A stretch of DNA of 64,000 nucleotides from Methanorbis furvi (GTDB taxonomy: Archaea; Halobacteriota; Methanomicrobia; Methanomicrobiales; Methanocorpusculaceae), in the NCBI RefSeq assembly GCF_032714615.1, contig NZ_JAWDKA010000002.1, positions 154,953-218,952 of the forward strand, read 5' to 3'. Positions 1 through 9,295 of this stretch are shown here, one piece after another. Made by a program: the position numbers and the translations under genes. The notes under the pieces are model-generated. The model had not been told where the DNA came from. It was given only the letters and a program-made list of their open reading frames with translations, and did not search any database. Positions within the stretch are counted from its first letter, which is position 1, and every line of letters starts with the position of its first letter.

Positions 1-68
1 TGCGGGAGAGATAAATAATGGTCGTCTTGGTTTCTTGATCAGAAAAAATATATTTGAAAAAAAATTAT

Positions 69-1082
69 TCAAACCCCATTCTTCTCCAGATACGCCGCAG
101 TTCGTTTCGCAACATTCTCCTTCAGATTCTCATAAAAGAAAGCATAATCATTCGTATGAAACACTCCTTCCGCAAACAGTTCCGGAGTGGAATACACTGC
201 CGGATCAGGGGAGTCGGCAATGAGAACTATCGAACCGTCAACCTCTGCAAGATATGCGCCGGTAAAGTTCGCCACTCGGGAAGACACACTACCGTTCTCG
301 AAAAATACCGCACCATAGTTCTCATCAGCAGACGCATACGTCCCGTCCGTCTTCCAGTTCAGCGGATTAATTCCGATCGATCCCGGAAGCACAACAACAT
401 TCTCACCAGAAAGCTCTGGCGCCTGCGTGTGATACGTGATGATAACGCCAGTATCAAGCTCGCCGGTTGCAGGTTTCAGCTGACCGTACTGGGCAAGCTC
501 AAACTCAGAGACGGTATAGCCGATAGGATACGCAGCCACCAGCTTTCCCTGAAGCTCGGGATCAACGAACAGATCGATCATCAGCTGCTTGATCCGGTAT
601 GACCCCTGCGAGTGTCCGGCAAGAATGAACGGCTTTCCATCATTGTAGTTCTCCAGATAATAAAGGAACGCAGCCTTCGCATCTTCGTAGGCAAGTTGTC
701 CTGCGACATACTGATCTTCTGTCCAGGTGCCGTTACCGATCATCGAGTAGAGACCGGTCTGCCGGTAGTATGGGGCGTAGACATTTGCCGTCTCCTCATA
801 GACACCTTTGTTCGTCATCACATTCACCACTGCCCGATCCCGGGCTGCCGGATCACTCAGGTTCATCGAGTCAACGTACAAGTTCGTGGCCAGAGTCGGG
901 TAGAGATAGAAAACATCAACCGCTTTCTGTTCAGCAGATGCGTTCGGCACCATCACCCAGTTTTCCGCAAGCGAGTAGTCAAGCGGCTGGTAGGGCGAGT
1001 CGCTCACGGGCTCCGGAGTGACGCAGCCTGCAGAAATGATCACAAGAAAAAGGAGGGGAAGCAAGAAATATCGTTTGTCCAT
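69..1082 (-). CDS. DUF3089-family alpha/beta-hydrolase lipoprotein
   Basis: Predicted secreted, membrane-anchored hydrolase of 337 residues. The N-terminus is a short hydrophobic signal peptide ending in a lipobox (ISAGC, with the lipidated Cys near residue 20). The mature part carries the DUF3089 hallmark VDVFYLYPT near residue 60 and a GHSQGS nucleophile elbow near residue 160, as in lipase/esterase-like alpha/beta hydrolases. I start it at the ATG at 1082, because the codon three residues upstream is TTG. It stands alone; a family B palindrome lies upstream. Substrate unknown. The family assignment is fairly safe, while the enzymatic role is inference from the fold. Confidence 0.82.
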   Translation of the reverse strand: MDKRYFLLPLLFLVIISAGCVTPEPVSDSPYQPLDYSLAENWVMVPNASAEQKAVDVFYLYPTLATNLYVDSMNLSDPAARDRAVVNVMTNKGVYEETANVYAPYYRQTGLYSMIGNGTWTEDQYVAGQLAYEDAKAAFLYYLENYNDGKPFILAGHSQGSYRIKQLMIDLFVDPELQGKLVAAYPIGYTVSEFELAQYGQLKPATGELDTGVIITYHTQAPELSGENVVVLPGSIGINPLNWKTDGTYASADENYGAVFFENGSVSSRVANFTGAYLAEVDGSIVLIADSPDPAVYSTPELFAEGVFHTNDYAFFYENLKENVAKRTAAYLEKNGV

Positions 1083-1138
1083 GGAAAACAATTGGCGGTT
1101 ATCCTACATAAGTGATACTGGGTTTCTCGCGAAAATTT

Positions 1139-1415
1139 GAAACGCGAAGAATGCGAATAGCGCGAATCGCATGCCTTCCACACGCCGTTCCGTCGTGTTT
1201 TGCTCCTCCTTTCAGGAGTCGCTTCGGCCTGCTCACCGCTTCGCACGCCGTTCCGTCGTGCTCACTGCTTCGCAGCTTCGCGGAATAAAAAAATCGCCAA
1301 TGGTGATTTTTATCGAGTTCTGCAGTTCGTGTTTCAAAAACGCGTCACATAAATTCTATTGGAAAAATCGCCATTGGCGATTTTTTATTTTTTATTCGCG
1401 CTATTCGCGTTTCAT
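1139..1415. repeat. Family B palindromic repeat with composite insertion
   Basis: This fills the gap between the DUF3089 gene and the COG1099 gene. The left arm has GCGAATAGCGCGAAT then AATCGCCAATGGTGATT; the right arm has AATCGCCATTGGCGATT followed by ATTCGCGCTATTCGCGTTTC, the inverted counterpart. The left arm is interrupted at 1168-1282 by a 115-bp insert flanked by GAAT on both sides. The same palindrome recurs at about 20.0, 27.6 and 55.8 kb. Confidence 0.8.
1168..1282 (+). mobile_element. Expanded 31-bp-type insertion (115 bp), GAAT target duplication
   Basis: The insert begins CGCATGCC and ends CTTCGCG, the same ends as the 31-bp insertions at 17.5, 20.1 and 59.2 kb. It is flanked by GAAT (1164-1167 and 1283-1286). 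Inside, the short form appears broken by extra sequence containing two copies of CACGCCGTTCCGTCGTG. It has no coding capacity. Confidence 0.6.
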
Positions 1416-2239
1416 CAAACCGAAAACGAAACACCATACACCCTCTCAGGCACCAGCGAATGCACCCGCCACATATCCTCACTCGTCACAACCCCCTCCT
1501 GAATCATCCGCTGCATCTTGCGGGGAACCGACCGCGGACCATTCACCGCCCCAGGCCGTGAAAGATCATCCATATAATCACTCTCAAGCGTGAACTCGCG
1601 TTTCTCCAAAAACCAGTCCGCAAGAAACGGCTCCCTGACCGTCACTGACGGATGAAGCGGCGTCTCAGTAGTCGCAAAATGTTTCACCACACGAGAAGGA
1701 TTCATCCCAACTGCTCTTGCCATATCAGGCACATCCAAACAAGGTCCGCTCTCTGCATGAATTTGTAAAGAACAGTCCAGCTCCCTTGCAAGCATCAAAG
1801 CATGGGAAAGCACGCGGTTTGACGCATCCCACACATTCTGCTCGACCGGATAATGGGGACGGCCTGACTTCAGACCAATCGCTTTCCCTTCCGCCACATA
1901 CTCAGCCGCCACATCCAAAGCCCCGCACATCAAACGCTCCGCATCCATCAAACTCATCCGCTGAGTTAGCCTCCCGATCTCAGCAGGATGCACACCGCAC
2001 ATCGCATAACAACCGCAGCCCTCAGTTCGCACCGCGTCCGCAGTTGCCAACAACTCATCAAACACAGCCCGGAAATCCTCAGGCTTCGTTGGAGAGATCT
2101 CATGCGACCAGGACGGCAGAGACACCAGAACAATATGCGTCCCCCCAGACCGCATAAACTCCCGAACTACTGAGGGACCAACACCTGCCCGACGATTAAT
2201 ATGAAAATGATCATCCAGAATCGGAAAAGACTCAGACAT
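1415..2239 (-). CDS. TatD-like metal-dependent hydrolase (COG1099 type)
   Basis: Predicted TIM-barrel amidohydrolase, 274 residues. The N-terminal metal motif DDHFH (residues 9-13) replaces the HxH of classical TatD, as in the archaeal COG1099 group. Further plausible metal ligands are the His in QIHAES near residue 165, KHFATTE near 190 and the acidic SDYMDD near 225. It is the last gene of a minus-strand run with mcm and mptD, starting 2 bases after the mptD stop, so co-transcription is likely. The substrate of this family is not established to my knowledge. Family call good, function unknown. Confidence 0.78.
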   Translation of the reverse strand: MSESFPILDDHFHINRRAGVGPSVVREFMRSGGTHIVLVSLPSWSHEISPTKPEDFRAVFDELLATADAVRTEGCGCYAMCGVHPAEIGRLTQRMSLMDAERLMCGALDVAAEYVAEGKAIGLKSGRPHYPVEQNVWDASNRVLSHALMLARELDCSLQIHAESGPCLDVPDMARAVGMNPSRVVKHFATTETPLHPSVTVREPFLADWFLEKREFTLESDYMDDLSRPGAVNGPRSVPRKMQRMIQEGVVTSEDMWRVHSLVPERVYGVSFSV

Positions 2240-2241
2240 TT

Positions 2242-2565
2242 TCAGTCAAGAATCTTCATCATCGGATAACCATTCTCAAACTTCAGCTGCGCCCGACAGA
2301 CAGCATTCCCGAACTTCGTCTCAATCACCGCATCATACATCGCACCAGTCAGCTCCGAGTACCCAAACGGATTCTCATTCATCAGCGTTCGGTCCAGACG
2401 CACCTCAATATGCGTCACATACGGCTGAAGCGAGACCGCACTCTCAATTGCCGCCTCAACCTTCTCAGCCGTTGACCTGCTGATAGGCGTTCCCACAAAC
2501 TGGTGGTAAAGTGCACCAAGTTTAATCGCTGCTTCAAACACTGCATTTTCTCGATCAGTTGCCAT
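2242..2565 (-). CDS. mptD: Archaeal dihydroneopterin aldolase (MptD family)
   Basis: A 107-residue protein matching the archaeal dihydroneopterin aldolase family (the MJ1585-type family once known as DUF381), which splits dihydroneopterin to 6-hydroxymethyl-dihydropterin and glycolaldehyde in tetrahydromethanopterin synthesis. Recognisable parts are the start TDRENAVFEAAIKLGALYHQF, the GTPIS segment and the HIEVRLDR strand. Length fits the family. It lies 10 bases after the mcm stop and 2 bases before the COG1099 gene. The methanopterin role fits a methanogen and the separate MptN homologue at 58 kb. Called from memory of the family sequence. Confidence 0.75.
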   Translation of the reverse strand: MATDRENAVFEAAIKLGALYHQFVGTPISRSTAEKVEAAIESAVSLQPYVTHIEVRLDRTLMNENPFGYSELTGAMYDAVIETKFGNAVCRAQLKFENGYPMMKILD

Positions 2566-2575
2566 TGTTATTTCC

Positions 2576-4708
2576 TCACAAAAGTTTTACCGTATCATTG
2601 CGCGGCGAAATAATATCGCCCGACCGCTTGAGTTTGTCCAGAAGTTTCTCAACCTCATCTTTACCATATTTGTGCTGACTCACCATCGTATCAATCACAT
2701 TATCAATCTTTGCCGAACCCGCACCCTCAGCAAGAATCTTGATCGTCTCACGAAGAATACGTGTCATGTCGCGGCTGGATTTCGTGATGCCGGTCGCAAC
2801 CCGATCGATATCAATCGTGCCGGACGCAGGATCGTAGGCGACCTGCTTAAGACAGGTGTCCACGATCTTTACCACACGTTTCGCATCATCGACATCGATC
2901 TCATCAGCAAGTCTGACGCGGGCGCTCGCTTCTGCGAGCCTCACAAGTGCTTCCAGCTGACGGGCGGTAACCGGCACCGGTTTGTCGGAATCAATTGCGA
3001 CGCTGCGGAGATTCTGATAGTACTGCACCAAAATCTCTTTTGCATCATCGGTCAGCATCGGGAAACAGTTTCGTTTCGCATACGCGAGATATTTGCGGAG
3101 CAGGACAGCATCGATCTCAGGCATGACCGGAGCGAGTTCGCGTTTGAAGTACTCATCGTCAGCGCCCGGAATCGGATGCTTTTTGTGATGCATGATCTTC
3201 TCGCCTGCCATGTGGGACTTTAAGATGTGGTTTGCGATGTTTAAGTCGCGGACCGCGTCAGGTTTGTCCTTCATAATAAAGATCAGATCAAAACGCGAGA
3301 GCAGCGAAGGCGGCATGTTGACCTGCTCGGAGATGTTGGAGAACTCGTCGAACCGTCCGAGCTTCGGGTTTGCTGCGCCAAGAAGCGAGCAGCGGGTACG
3401 AAGCGTTGCGTTGATGCCGGCTTTTGCCACCGAGATGGACTGCTGTTCCATTGCTTCGTGCAGGGAGGAGCGGTCGTCCTTTTGCATCTTGTCCATTTCA
3501 TCGACTGCGGCAATTCCTTTGTCGGCAAGTACGAGCGCTCCTGCTTCCAGCGTCCAGCGTCCGTCGCCGAGATCGTCTTTGACTGCAGCCGCAGTGAGAC
3601 CTGCGGAGGATGCGGACTTTCCTGAGGTGTAGATGCCGCGGGGAGCGAGTTTGATGACGTAGCGAAGCAGCTGCGACTTTGCGATACCCGGGTCTCCGAC
3701 AAGGAGGACGTGAATGTCTCCCCTGAGACTACTGCCGTCAGGCATCTCTTTGGCGATGCCGCCAAACATCTGGAGAGCAATTGCTTCTTTGACTTCGTCG
3801 TTTCCGTAGATGGTTGGGGCGATGGATCTGGCGATTTTTCCGTAGACACCAGGGTCAGTCGCCATGTCTTTGATGGTCTCTTCGTCCTCTTCGCTGATGT
3901 TGACCTCTTCGAATTCTTTGATGGAGATCTCTATAGAATTACATTCAACGAAGAGGTCAAAGACGGTGCTTTTCTGTCCTGCGGTGATTCGCTGCACACT
4001 TCTGAGAATGCCGTTGACAATCACGCGGTCGCCCGGAGATACAATTCCGCAGATGTCGTCAACGATGTCGATGTCGATGTTCTGCGGCTGTTCGCCGCCG
4101 CGGAGTCCTTCGGGTGTTTCCTGAATGCGGAGTTTCTGGGAGTCGATGAAGGTGGATCTGTTCTGGACGAGTTCGAGTTTTTTCTGGGTGCACTCTGCGT
4201 TGCCGCAGACGTCTGGTTCGGTGTAGGTGCCGTAATCCTGGGCTTTGTAGGTGAAGTGGCCTGCTGGACAGCGGAATGCGCCGATTACGAGCCGAGGACG
4301 AACTTCGGTGACGCGGCGGATGATGCCGTCGACGCTGACGAATTTGTTGATGTGTTCGGCACGGATGTCTCGAATTTGGGTTTTTCTGGGAAGGTGAATG
4401 AATCTGATGTTGATTCCTGTGATGATGTCTTCGGAGATGTCGTTTCCTTCGCGGTCTTTGCGGCTGATGAGGTGGCCGGTTCTGATTGCGTCACGGATGT
4501 CTTCGAGTGTTTTGCCGGGGCGTTCGAGCAGTTCGTCAGCAAGGATGGTTCCGGTTTTGCCGTAGCCTTCGAGGACGTCGTAGCCGATGGTGAGGGATTT
4601 GGTGTACGGGTATTCGCGGGCGAGTTTGTTTAAGTCGGTTTTGTACTTCTTTTTCAGAAATACACCCCACTCTTCAGAGCGGTCGATGATTTCGAGTTCT
4701 GCTGCCAC
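2576..4708 (-). CDS. mcm: MCM replicative DNA helicase
   Basis: Replicative hexameric helicase, 710 residues. The N-terminal domain has a zinc-binding set C147, H151, C168, C173. The AAA+ core shows Walker A GDPGIAKSQ (338-346), Walker B VDEMDKM (402-408) and the arginine finger SRFD (471-474). A winged helix follows in the last 70 residues. The ORF is continuous, with no intein. It is the first gene of the minus-strand run with mptD and the COG1099 hydrolase; coupling a replication gene to a methanopterin gene may simply be operon economy. Very secure call. Confidence 0.97.
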   Translation of the reverse strand: MAAELEIIDRSEEWGVFLKKKYKTDLNKLAREYPYTKSLTIGYDVLEGYGKTGTILADELLERPGKTLEDIRDAIRTGHLISRKDREGNDISEDIITGINIRFIHLPRKTQIRDIRAEHINKFVSVDGIIRRVTEVRPRLVIGAFRCPAGHFTYKAQDYGTYTEPDVCGNAECTQKKLELVQNRSTFIDSQKLRIQETPEGLRGGEQPQNIDIDIVDDICGIVSPGDRVIVNGILRSVQRITAGQKSTVFDLFVECNSIEISIKEFEEVNISEEDEETIKDMATDPGVYGKIARSIAPTIYGNDEVKEAIALQMFGGIAKEMPDGSSLRGDIHVLLVGDPGIAKSQLLRYVIKLAPRGIYTSGKSASSAGLTAAAVKDDLGDGRWTLEAGALVLADKGIAAVDEMDKMQKDDRSSLHEAMEQQSISVAKAGINATLRTRCSLLGAANPKLGRFDEFSNISEQVNMPPSLLSRFDLIFIMKDKPDAVRDLNIANHILKSHMAGEKIMHHKKHPIPGADDEYFKRELAPVMPEIDAVLLRKYLAYAKRNCFPMLTDDAKEILVQYYQNLRSVAIDSDKPVPVTARQLEALVRLAEASARVRLADEIDVDDAKRVVKIVDTCLKQVAYDPASGTIDIDRVATGITKSSRDMTRILRETIKILAEGAGSAKIDNVIDTMVSQHKYGKDEVEKLLDKLKRSGDIISPRNDTVKLL

Positions 4709-4820
4709 GTTCTCCCTCCTGTTGTTTATGAGGTTTGATGCGTGAAGGATTAAGGGTTTGGAATGTCTGGGTGTGGGGGGTACAAATGTTTATCGGAGAG
4801 TTTGTCCTAATACTTTTCAC

Positions 4821-5249
4821 ATGAAGTATGGGTTGCTGGCTGCTGTTGTTCTGTTTTTGGCAGCTGTGGTGTTGTCTGCGGGTTGTGTTGGGTTTCCTCC
4901 CGCCGAAGACCCTCTTGCCGGAGATCCTGCTCTTGGGACTTGGGTTGGAAATAGACTGATTACTAAGATTGATTCCGATACTGGTGAGAAAGTGAATATT
5001 TCCAGGAGTTGTATGATCAAGATTCGGGAGGACGGCAGATGTACTATGAGCTACAGTCATGGTGAGGGAGAAGGTCCCGGCATTTATCGTTCTTTCAGTG
5101 GGGTTGTTACTGTTTCCAAACAGGATAACTTCTATATCATTGATGCCTCTTCTGCGGGGATCTTTGTGATGACTCTTTCTGAGGATGGTTATGTGAAGAT
5201 GATGACGCCCTATGGTTCGGAGCTTTATCTTCAAAGAGGCGAGGCCTGA
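4821..5249 (+). CDS. Small lipoprotein, related to its downstream neighbour
   Basis: A 142-residue predicted lipoprotein. The start at ATG 4821 gives a proper signal peptide (MKYGLLAAVVLF) and lipobox LSAGC; the longer upstream reading is poor. The mature part has one beta-rich unit opening ALGTWVGN and including FYIIDASSAGIFVMTLSEDG, which parallels each of the two units in the neighbouring gene at 5495. It is probably exported and anchored outside the membrane. No function recognised. The mcm gene is divergent, with about 110 bases between the starts. Confidence 0.75.
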   Translation: MKYGLLAAVVLFLAAVVLSAGCVGFPPAEDPLAGDPALGTWVGNRLITKIDSDTGEKVNISRSCMIKIREDGRCTMSYSHGEGEGPGIYRSFSGVVTVSKQDNFYIIDASSAGIFVMTLSEDGYVKMMTPYGSELYLQRGEA

Positions 5250-5317
5250 TTTTTTTTCTTTTTTTATTCTGGCTCGGATTTGTATAATATAAGGAAGTGT
5301 TTTTCTCTATATGTGTT

Positions 5318-5408
5318 TTCCGTGGTTATTCCGAGTGAGGCCAAGGACAAGACATCCTTTTTCCTTATGCTATTTCGCACCACGGAACTCCTACTGAAAA
5401 AAATTTCT
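5318..5408. repeat. Decayed family A repeat fragment
   Basis: The stretch CCGTGGTTATTCCGAGTGAG followed by GCCAAGGACA, and later CCACGGAACTCCTACTG, matches in reverse complement the inner part of the large palindrome at 17.4-17.8 kb (CACTCGGAGCAACCACGG and CGGAACTCCTATCG). It looks like a degraded copy between the two lipoprotein genes. Confidence 0.55.
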
Positions 5409-5494
5409 AAAAATTTTCGTTCCGGCATCTGTTATGTTCCAAGCGGAACAGTTTGTACTTACCATTATACGTTTTGAAGGAGTATGATATTTCT

Positions 5495-6343
5495 ATGAAA
5501 TGGTTCATTGTACCTGTTGCTGTTATTCTTACAGCTCTGCTGCTGACAGCCGGATGTATCGGGACTGATACTCCCGTACAACAATCGTTATCAGAAAAAC
5601 CTCTTGGCACTTGGGTAGTGATGCTCACTTCCGAAACAGTAAACTGCACTGAGAGATATGACAGCTATGAACTGAGACTTTGGGAGAATGAGTCCGGCAC
5701 CGTGATATATTCCCATACGGAAAAAGTGAATAACCAGACATCTACCACCACGCATCAGATGGAAGGACCAGTCATTAAAAACGAAAATGCCTACACCATT
5801 GTCACTGAAAATGACGGTAACTTTACGCTGACATTCTCCACAGATACCAATTACTGGGGACCAGAGATTCTGACTCTGCCGGATGGAACAGAAGTAACGA
5901 ATGAATTAATCTACACCGTGTACGAAACCTCCAGCATCGACAGTGCGCCAAGCAGCACATGGGACTCGCCCAAAGAACCGGTCGGACTCTGGACAACAAC
6001 CCTTCCCTCAAAAATTGTGAACGGAACAGAAGTTGTAGTTAATTACTCCCTGCTGTTCCTTGGAAACGACACTGCCGCCGTAACCTATGAAGAAACACAG
6101 TTCAATCATGAAGAAACAGAGTTCTATAATTATCAGACAACAACCCTTCTCCTTACAGAAGAAGGAACAATGACCAATGAAGGAAATAATTACACCATTA
6201 CCACCGACAATCTCGGTAACTTTACCATGATCTGTTCCTTCACCGAAGACGGAGTATGGGAAGCGGGACCCGTGGTTTTACCGGATGGAACACTAATTGC
6301 AGACTACTGGCATTTGATCACCTACGACAACATCTACACCTGA
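5495..6343 (+). CDS. Two-repeat lipoprotein
   Basis: A 282-residue predicted lipoprotein, started at ATG 5495 behind GAAGGAG. The signal peptide MKWFIVPVAVILTALLL ends in a LTAGC lipobox. The mature protein is an internal duplication: unit 1 opens PLGTWVVML (about residue 35) and unit 2 opens PVGLWTTTL (about 160); each contains a YTI-T-x-N-x-GNFT strand and a LPDGT turn. One such unit forms the neighbouring 142-residue lipoprotein. Many N-x-T/S sites could be glycosylated outside the cell. Binding role unknown. A hairpin with AAGAG arms follows the stop. Confidence 0.75.
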   Translation: MKWFIVPVAVILTALLLTAGCIGTDTPVQQSLSEKPLGTWVVMLTSETVNCTERYDSYELRLWENESGTVIYSHTEKVNNQTSTTTHQMEGPVIKNENAYTIVTENDGNFTLTFSTDTNYWGPEILTLPDGTEVTNELIYTVYETSSIDSAPSSTWDSPKEPVGLWTTTLPSKIVNGTEVVVNYSLLFLGNDTAAVTYEETQFNHEETEFYNYQTTTLLLTEEGTMTNEGNNYTITTDNLGNFTMICSFTEDGVWEAGPVVLPDGTLIADYWHLITYDNIYT

Positions 6344-6404
6344 ATCACTCACCCCCAATAAGAGGAAAATAATCTTCTCTTATCTCTTTTCTCACCCTCA
6401 TTAC

Positions 6405-6470
6405 ACATCTATAAATTCCCGCAAACCAAAATAGTACCTGTAAATTGAGGCTGGATTTATCTCCCGCCTC
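6405..6470 (+). promoter_or_regulatory. leu operon promoter and 5' hairpin
   Basis: A TATA-like CTATAAATT lies at 6409-6417. About 30 bases downstream, GAGGC (6447-6451) pairs with GCCTC (6466-6470) across a 14-base loop, directly before the GGTGA ribosome-binding site of leuA. The hairpin could affect translation initiation; no leader peptide is evident. Confidence 0.45.
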
Positions 6471-6481
6471 TGGTGAAAAAC

Positions 6482-8044
6482 ATGAAAAACGATGACTCTA
6501 CCGTATCCACAGGATACCAGTCGGATCGTGTCTATATCTTTGACACAACGCTCCGTGACGGCGAACAATCTCCCGGCGCAACCATGACCCTACAGGAGAA
6601 GGTGCGTCTCGCCCGTCAGCTTGAGCTACTCGGCGTAGATATCATCGAAGCAGGATTCCCTGCCGCAAGCCCGGGCGACTTCGAAGCAGTCCGTGCAGTC
6701 TCAGAAACGGTCACCAACTGTCAGGTCGCAGGACTCTGCCGAGCGGTTGCCGCAGACATCGACCGTGCATGGGAAGCCCTCAAACATGCAGCCAACCCGC
6801 GAATCCATGTATTTCTCGCAACCAGCCCGATCCACATGGAACACAAACTCAGGAAAACCCCTGACCAAGTTCTTGAAATGGCAGAAAAAGCCGTTCGGCA
6901 CGCAGCATCCCTCACCAAAAACGTCGAATTCTCCGCAGAAGACGCATCCCGCAGTGAACTCCCGTTCCTTGCAAAAGTCGTTGAAACCGTTATTGACGCA
7001 GGAGCCACAACCGTCAACATCCCTGACACGGTAGGGTACATCCAGCCCGGAGAGTACGCAAACATCATCCGCTACCTCGCCGAAAACGTCAAAAATATCA
7101 ACAAAGCAGTAATCTCCGTTCACTGCCATGACGACCTCGGCCTTGCCGTTGCAAACAGCCTTGCCGCAGTAAAAGCAGGCGCCCGCCAGATCGAATGCAC
7201 CATCAACGGCATCGGTGAACGTGCAGGAAATACCGCAATGGACGAAGCAGTCATGAACCTCAACGTCCGCAGCGACTACTACCAGTGCAACTGCGGCATC
7301 ATCACCGAACAACTCTATCCAACCGCACGAACCCTTTCCCACATCATCGGAATGCCAATCCCTGCAAACAAAGCAATTGTCGGTGCCAACGCATTCGCCC
7401 ACGAATCCGGCATTCATCAGGACGGCGTCCTCAAATGCCGCGAAACATACGAGATCATGGACGCAGCATCCATAGGAAAAACCGGCAACGACATGGTCTT
7501 AGGCAAACACTCAGGCCGTCACGCAATCAAAGCCAAAGTCGAAGAACTCGGCTACACCTTAAACGACGACCAGATAACAATCGTCTCAGACGCAGTCAAA
7601 AAACTCGCAGACATCAAAAAAGAGATCTTCTCCGAAGACGTCGAAGCAATCGTCCTTGAAGAAATCTTCAGAATGCCTGACAAGTTCAAACTCAAATACC
7701 TCCAGGTCCACGCAGGCAACGGCCCCATCCCCCCGAACGCCAGCGTCATCATGGAAGTAAACGGCGAAGACAAACAGCTGCACAACTTCGGCGTAGGACC
7801 AATCGACGCCGTCTTCAACACAATTGGCACCATCTCAGGATGCAAACCTGACCTCGAACAGTTCTCAGTAAACGCAATTACTGGCGGAACCGATGCACAG
7901 GGAGAAGTAACCGTTCGGCTGCGGAGAAACAACTACACCGCAATCGGCAGAGGAGCAGACCCTGACATTCTCGTTGCCGCAGGAAAAGCCTATGTGAACG
8001 CACTCAACCGCCTCGCCAAAAAAGTGGAGGAAAACCATGCATAG
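6482..8044 (+). CDS. leuA: 2-isopropylmalate synthase
   Basis: Condenses acetyl-CoA with 2-oxoisovalerate, the committed step of leucine synthesis; 520 residues. The TIM-barrel start FDTTLRDGEQSPG and the metal/catalytic block HCHDDLGLAVANS followed by NGIGERAGN are clear. The C-terminal 130 residues form the LeuA dimer domain used for leucine feedback inhibition. I prefer ATG 6482 over the in-frame GTG 6473, because GGTGA then sits 5 bases upstream. It overlaps leuC by 8 bases. Citramalate and homocitrate synthases are close relatives, but the LeuCDB genes directly downstream favour leucine. Confidence 0.92.
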   Translation: MKNDDSTVSTGYQSDRVYIFDTTLRDGEQSPGATMTLQEKVRLARQLELLGVDIIEAGFPAASPGDFEAVRAVSETVTNCQVAGLCRAVAADIDRAWEALKHAANPRIHVFLATSPIHMEHKLRKTPDQVLEMAEKAVRHAASLTKNVEFSAEDASRSELPFLAKVVETVIDAGATTVNIPDTVGYIQPGEYANIIRYLAENVKNINKAVISVHCHDDLGLAVANSLAAVKAGARQIECTINGIGERAGNTAMDEAVMNLNVRSDYYQCNCGIITEQLYPTARTLSHIIGMPIPANKAIVGANAFAHESGIHQDGVLKCRETYEIMDAASIGKTGNDMVLGKHSGRHAIKAKVEELGYTLNDDQITIVSDAVKKLADIKKEIFSEDVEAIVLEEIFRMPDKFKLKYLQVHAGNGPIPPNASVIMEVNGEDKQLHNFGVGPIDAVFNTIGTISGCKPDLEQFSVNAITGGTDAQGEVTVRLRRNNYTAIGRGADPDILVAAGKAYVNALNRLAKKVEENHA

Positions 8045-9293
8045 AACCATCGCAGAAAAAATTCTTCAGTCCAAAACCGACCAGAAGATCACCGGTTCCG
8101 GCCAGATCGTCAGATGCAAACTCTCGCTCGTTCTTGCAAATGACATCACTGCCCCCCTGGCAATCAAATCTTTCCGGGAAATGGGAGCAAACAAAGTCTT
8201 TGACAAAGACAAAGTCGTCTTTGTCTGCGACCACTTCACCCCGAACAAAGACATCGACTCAGCCGAACAGGTCAGCGTGACCCGCAGTTTCGCTCAGGAG
8301 ATGGGAATTACCCACTACTATGAAGGAGGCAACTGCGGAATTGAGCATGCCCTCCTTCCCGAAGAGGGACTTGTTGGTCCCTGGGACCTTGTTATCGGAG
8401 CTGACAGTCATACCTGTACGTATGGCGGTATCGGCGCATTCTCAACAGGAATGGGTTCAACCGATATCGCAGCCGGCATGGTTCTTGGTGAGAACTGGTT
8501 CAAAGTTCCGCCAAGCATCAAAGTTGATCTCCACGGCAAAATGGGAAAGTACGTACAAGGCAAAGACGTAATCCTGAAACTTATCGGAACAATCGGCGTG
8601 TCCGGCGCTCTCTACAAGGCTCTTGAGTTTGGCGGATCCGGCGTTGACAAGATGTCGATCGAAAGCCGTCTCACAATTGCCAACATGGCAATCGAAGCAG
8701 GTGCAAAAGCAGGACTCTTCCCAGCCGACAAGAAGACGCTGAAGTACACCCGCAAAGCCGGACGCAGTGATGAGGAGATCAAGCCTGACAAGTTTGCGAT
8801 GTACGAGTCAGAGATTGATATGGAGATCAAAGGGATGGCTCCACAGGTAGCTCTCCCGCACCTGCCGGAGAATGTGAAAGGAGTCGACGAGGTCGGCGAG
8901 CTGGAAATTCACCAAGCGGTTATCGGCAGCTGCACAAACGGAAGAATCGAGGATATGCGCCAGGCAGCAGATATTCTCCGCGGCAGAAAGGTGGACAAAC
9001 ATGTCCGCTGCATTATCATTCCGGCAACTCCCCGCGTATGGCGCGACTGCGTGCACGAAGGGCTGATGCAGGTGTTTATCGATGCGGGAGCGATCATCTC
9101 CCCGCCAACCTGTGGCCCTTGTCTGGGCGGTCACATGGGAATTCTCGCCAAAGGCGAACGGGCAATCTCCACAACGAACCGCAACTTCCGCGGCAGGATG
9201 GGATCGCTTGATTCAGAAGTTATTCTGTCCAATCCTGCGGTTGCCGCGGCATCTGCTGTTACCGGTCGGGTTACTGATCCAAGGAGTCTGTAA
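8037..9293 (+). CDS. leuC: 3-isopropylmalate dehydratase, large subunit
   Basis: Aconitase-family large subunit of 418 residues, the archaeal length. It isomerises 2- to 3-isopropylmalate with LeuD using a 4Fe-4S cluster. Cluster cysteines are visible in GSCTNGR (about 300) and CGPCLGG (about 360-363). Substrate-region motifs [10 protein letters not shown] and [19 protein letters not shown] sequence are present. Archaeal LeuC and the homoaconitase HacA are hard to separate by sequence; position between leuA and leuD/leuB supports leucine synthesis. The start overlaps the leuA end, suggesting translational coupling. Confidence 0.9.
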   Translation: MHRTIAEKILQSKTDQKITGSGQIVRCKLSLVLANDITAPLAIKSFREMGANKVFDKDKVVFVCDHFTPNKDIDSAEQVSVTRSFAQEMGITHYYEGGNCGIEHALLPEEGLVGPWDLVIGADSHTCTYGGIGAFSTGMGSTDIAAGMVLGENWFKVPPSIKVDLHGKMGKYVQGKDVILKLIGTIGVSGALYKALEFGGSGVDKMSIESRLTIANMAIEAGAKAGLFPADKKTLKYTRKAGRSDEEIKPDKFAMYESEIDMEIKGMAPQVALPHLPENVKGVDEVGELEIHQAVIGSCTNGRIEDMRQAADILRGRKVDKHVRCIIIPATPRVWRDCVHEGLMQVFIDAGAIISPPTCGPCLGGHMGILAKGERAISTTNRNFRGRMGSLDSEVILSNPAVAAASAVTGRVTDPRSL

Positions 9294-9295
9294 AA

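Noticed and set aside
1415..2239. Plain TatD DNase
   Set aside because: The N-terminal motif is DDHFH rather than the TatD HxH, so the COG1099 group fits better.
3710..4633. 307-codon open frame on the plus strand opposite mcm
   Set aside because: Composition (long runs of D, V, F, G) is the mirror of a real gene in the opposite frame; mcm is certain here.
6701..7417. 238-codon minus-strand frame inside leuA
   Set aside because: Mirror of the leuA reading frame; no recognisable domain.
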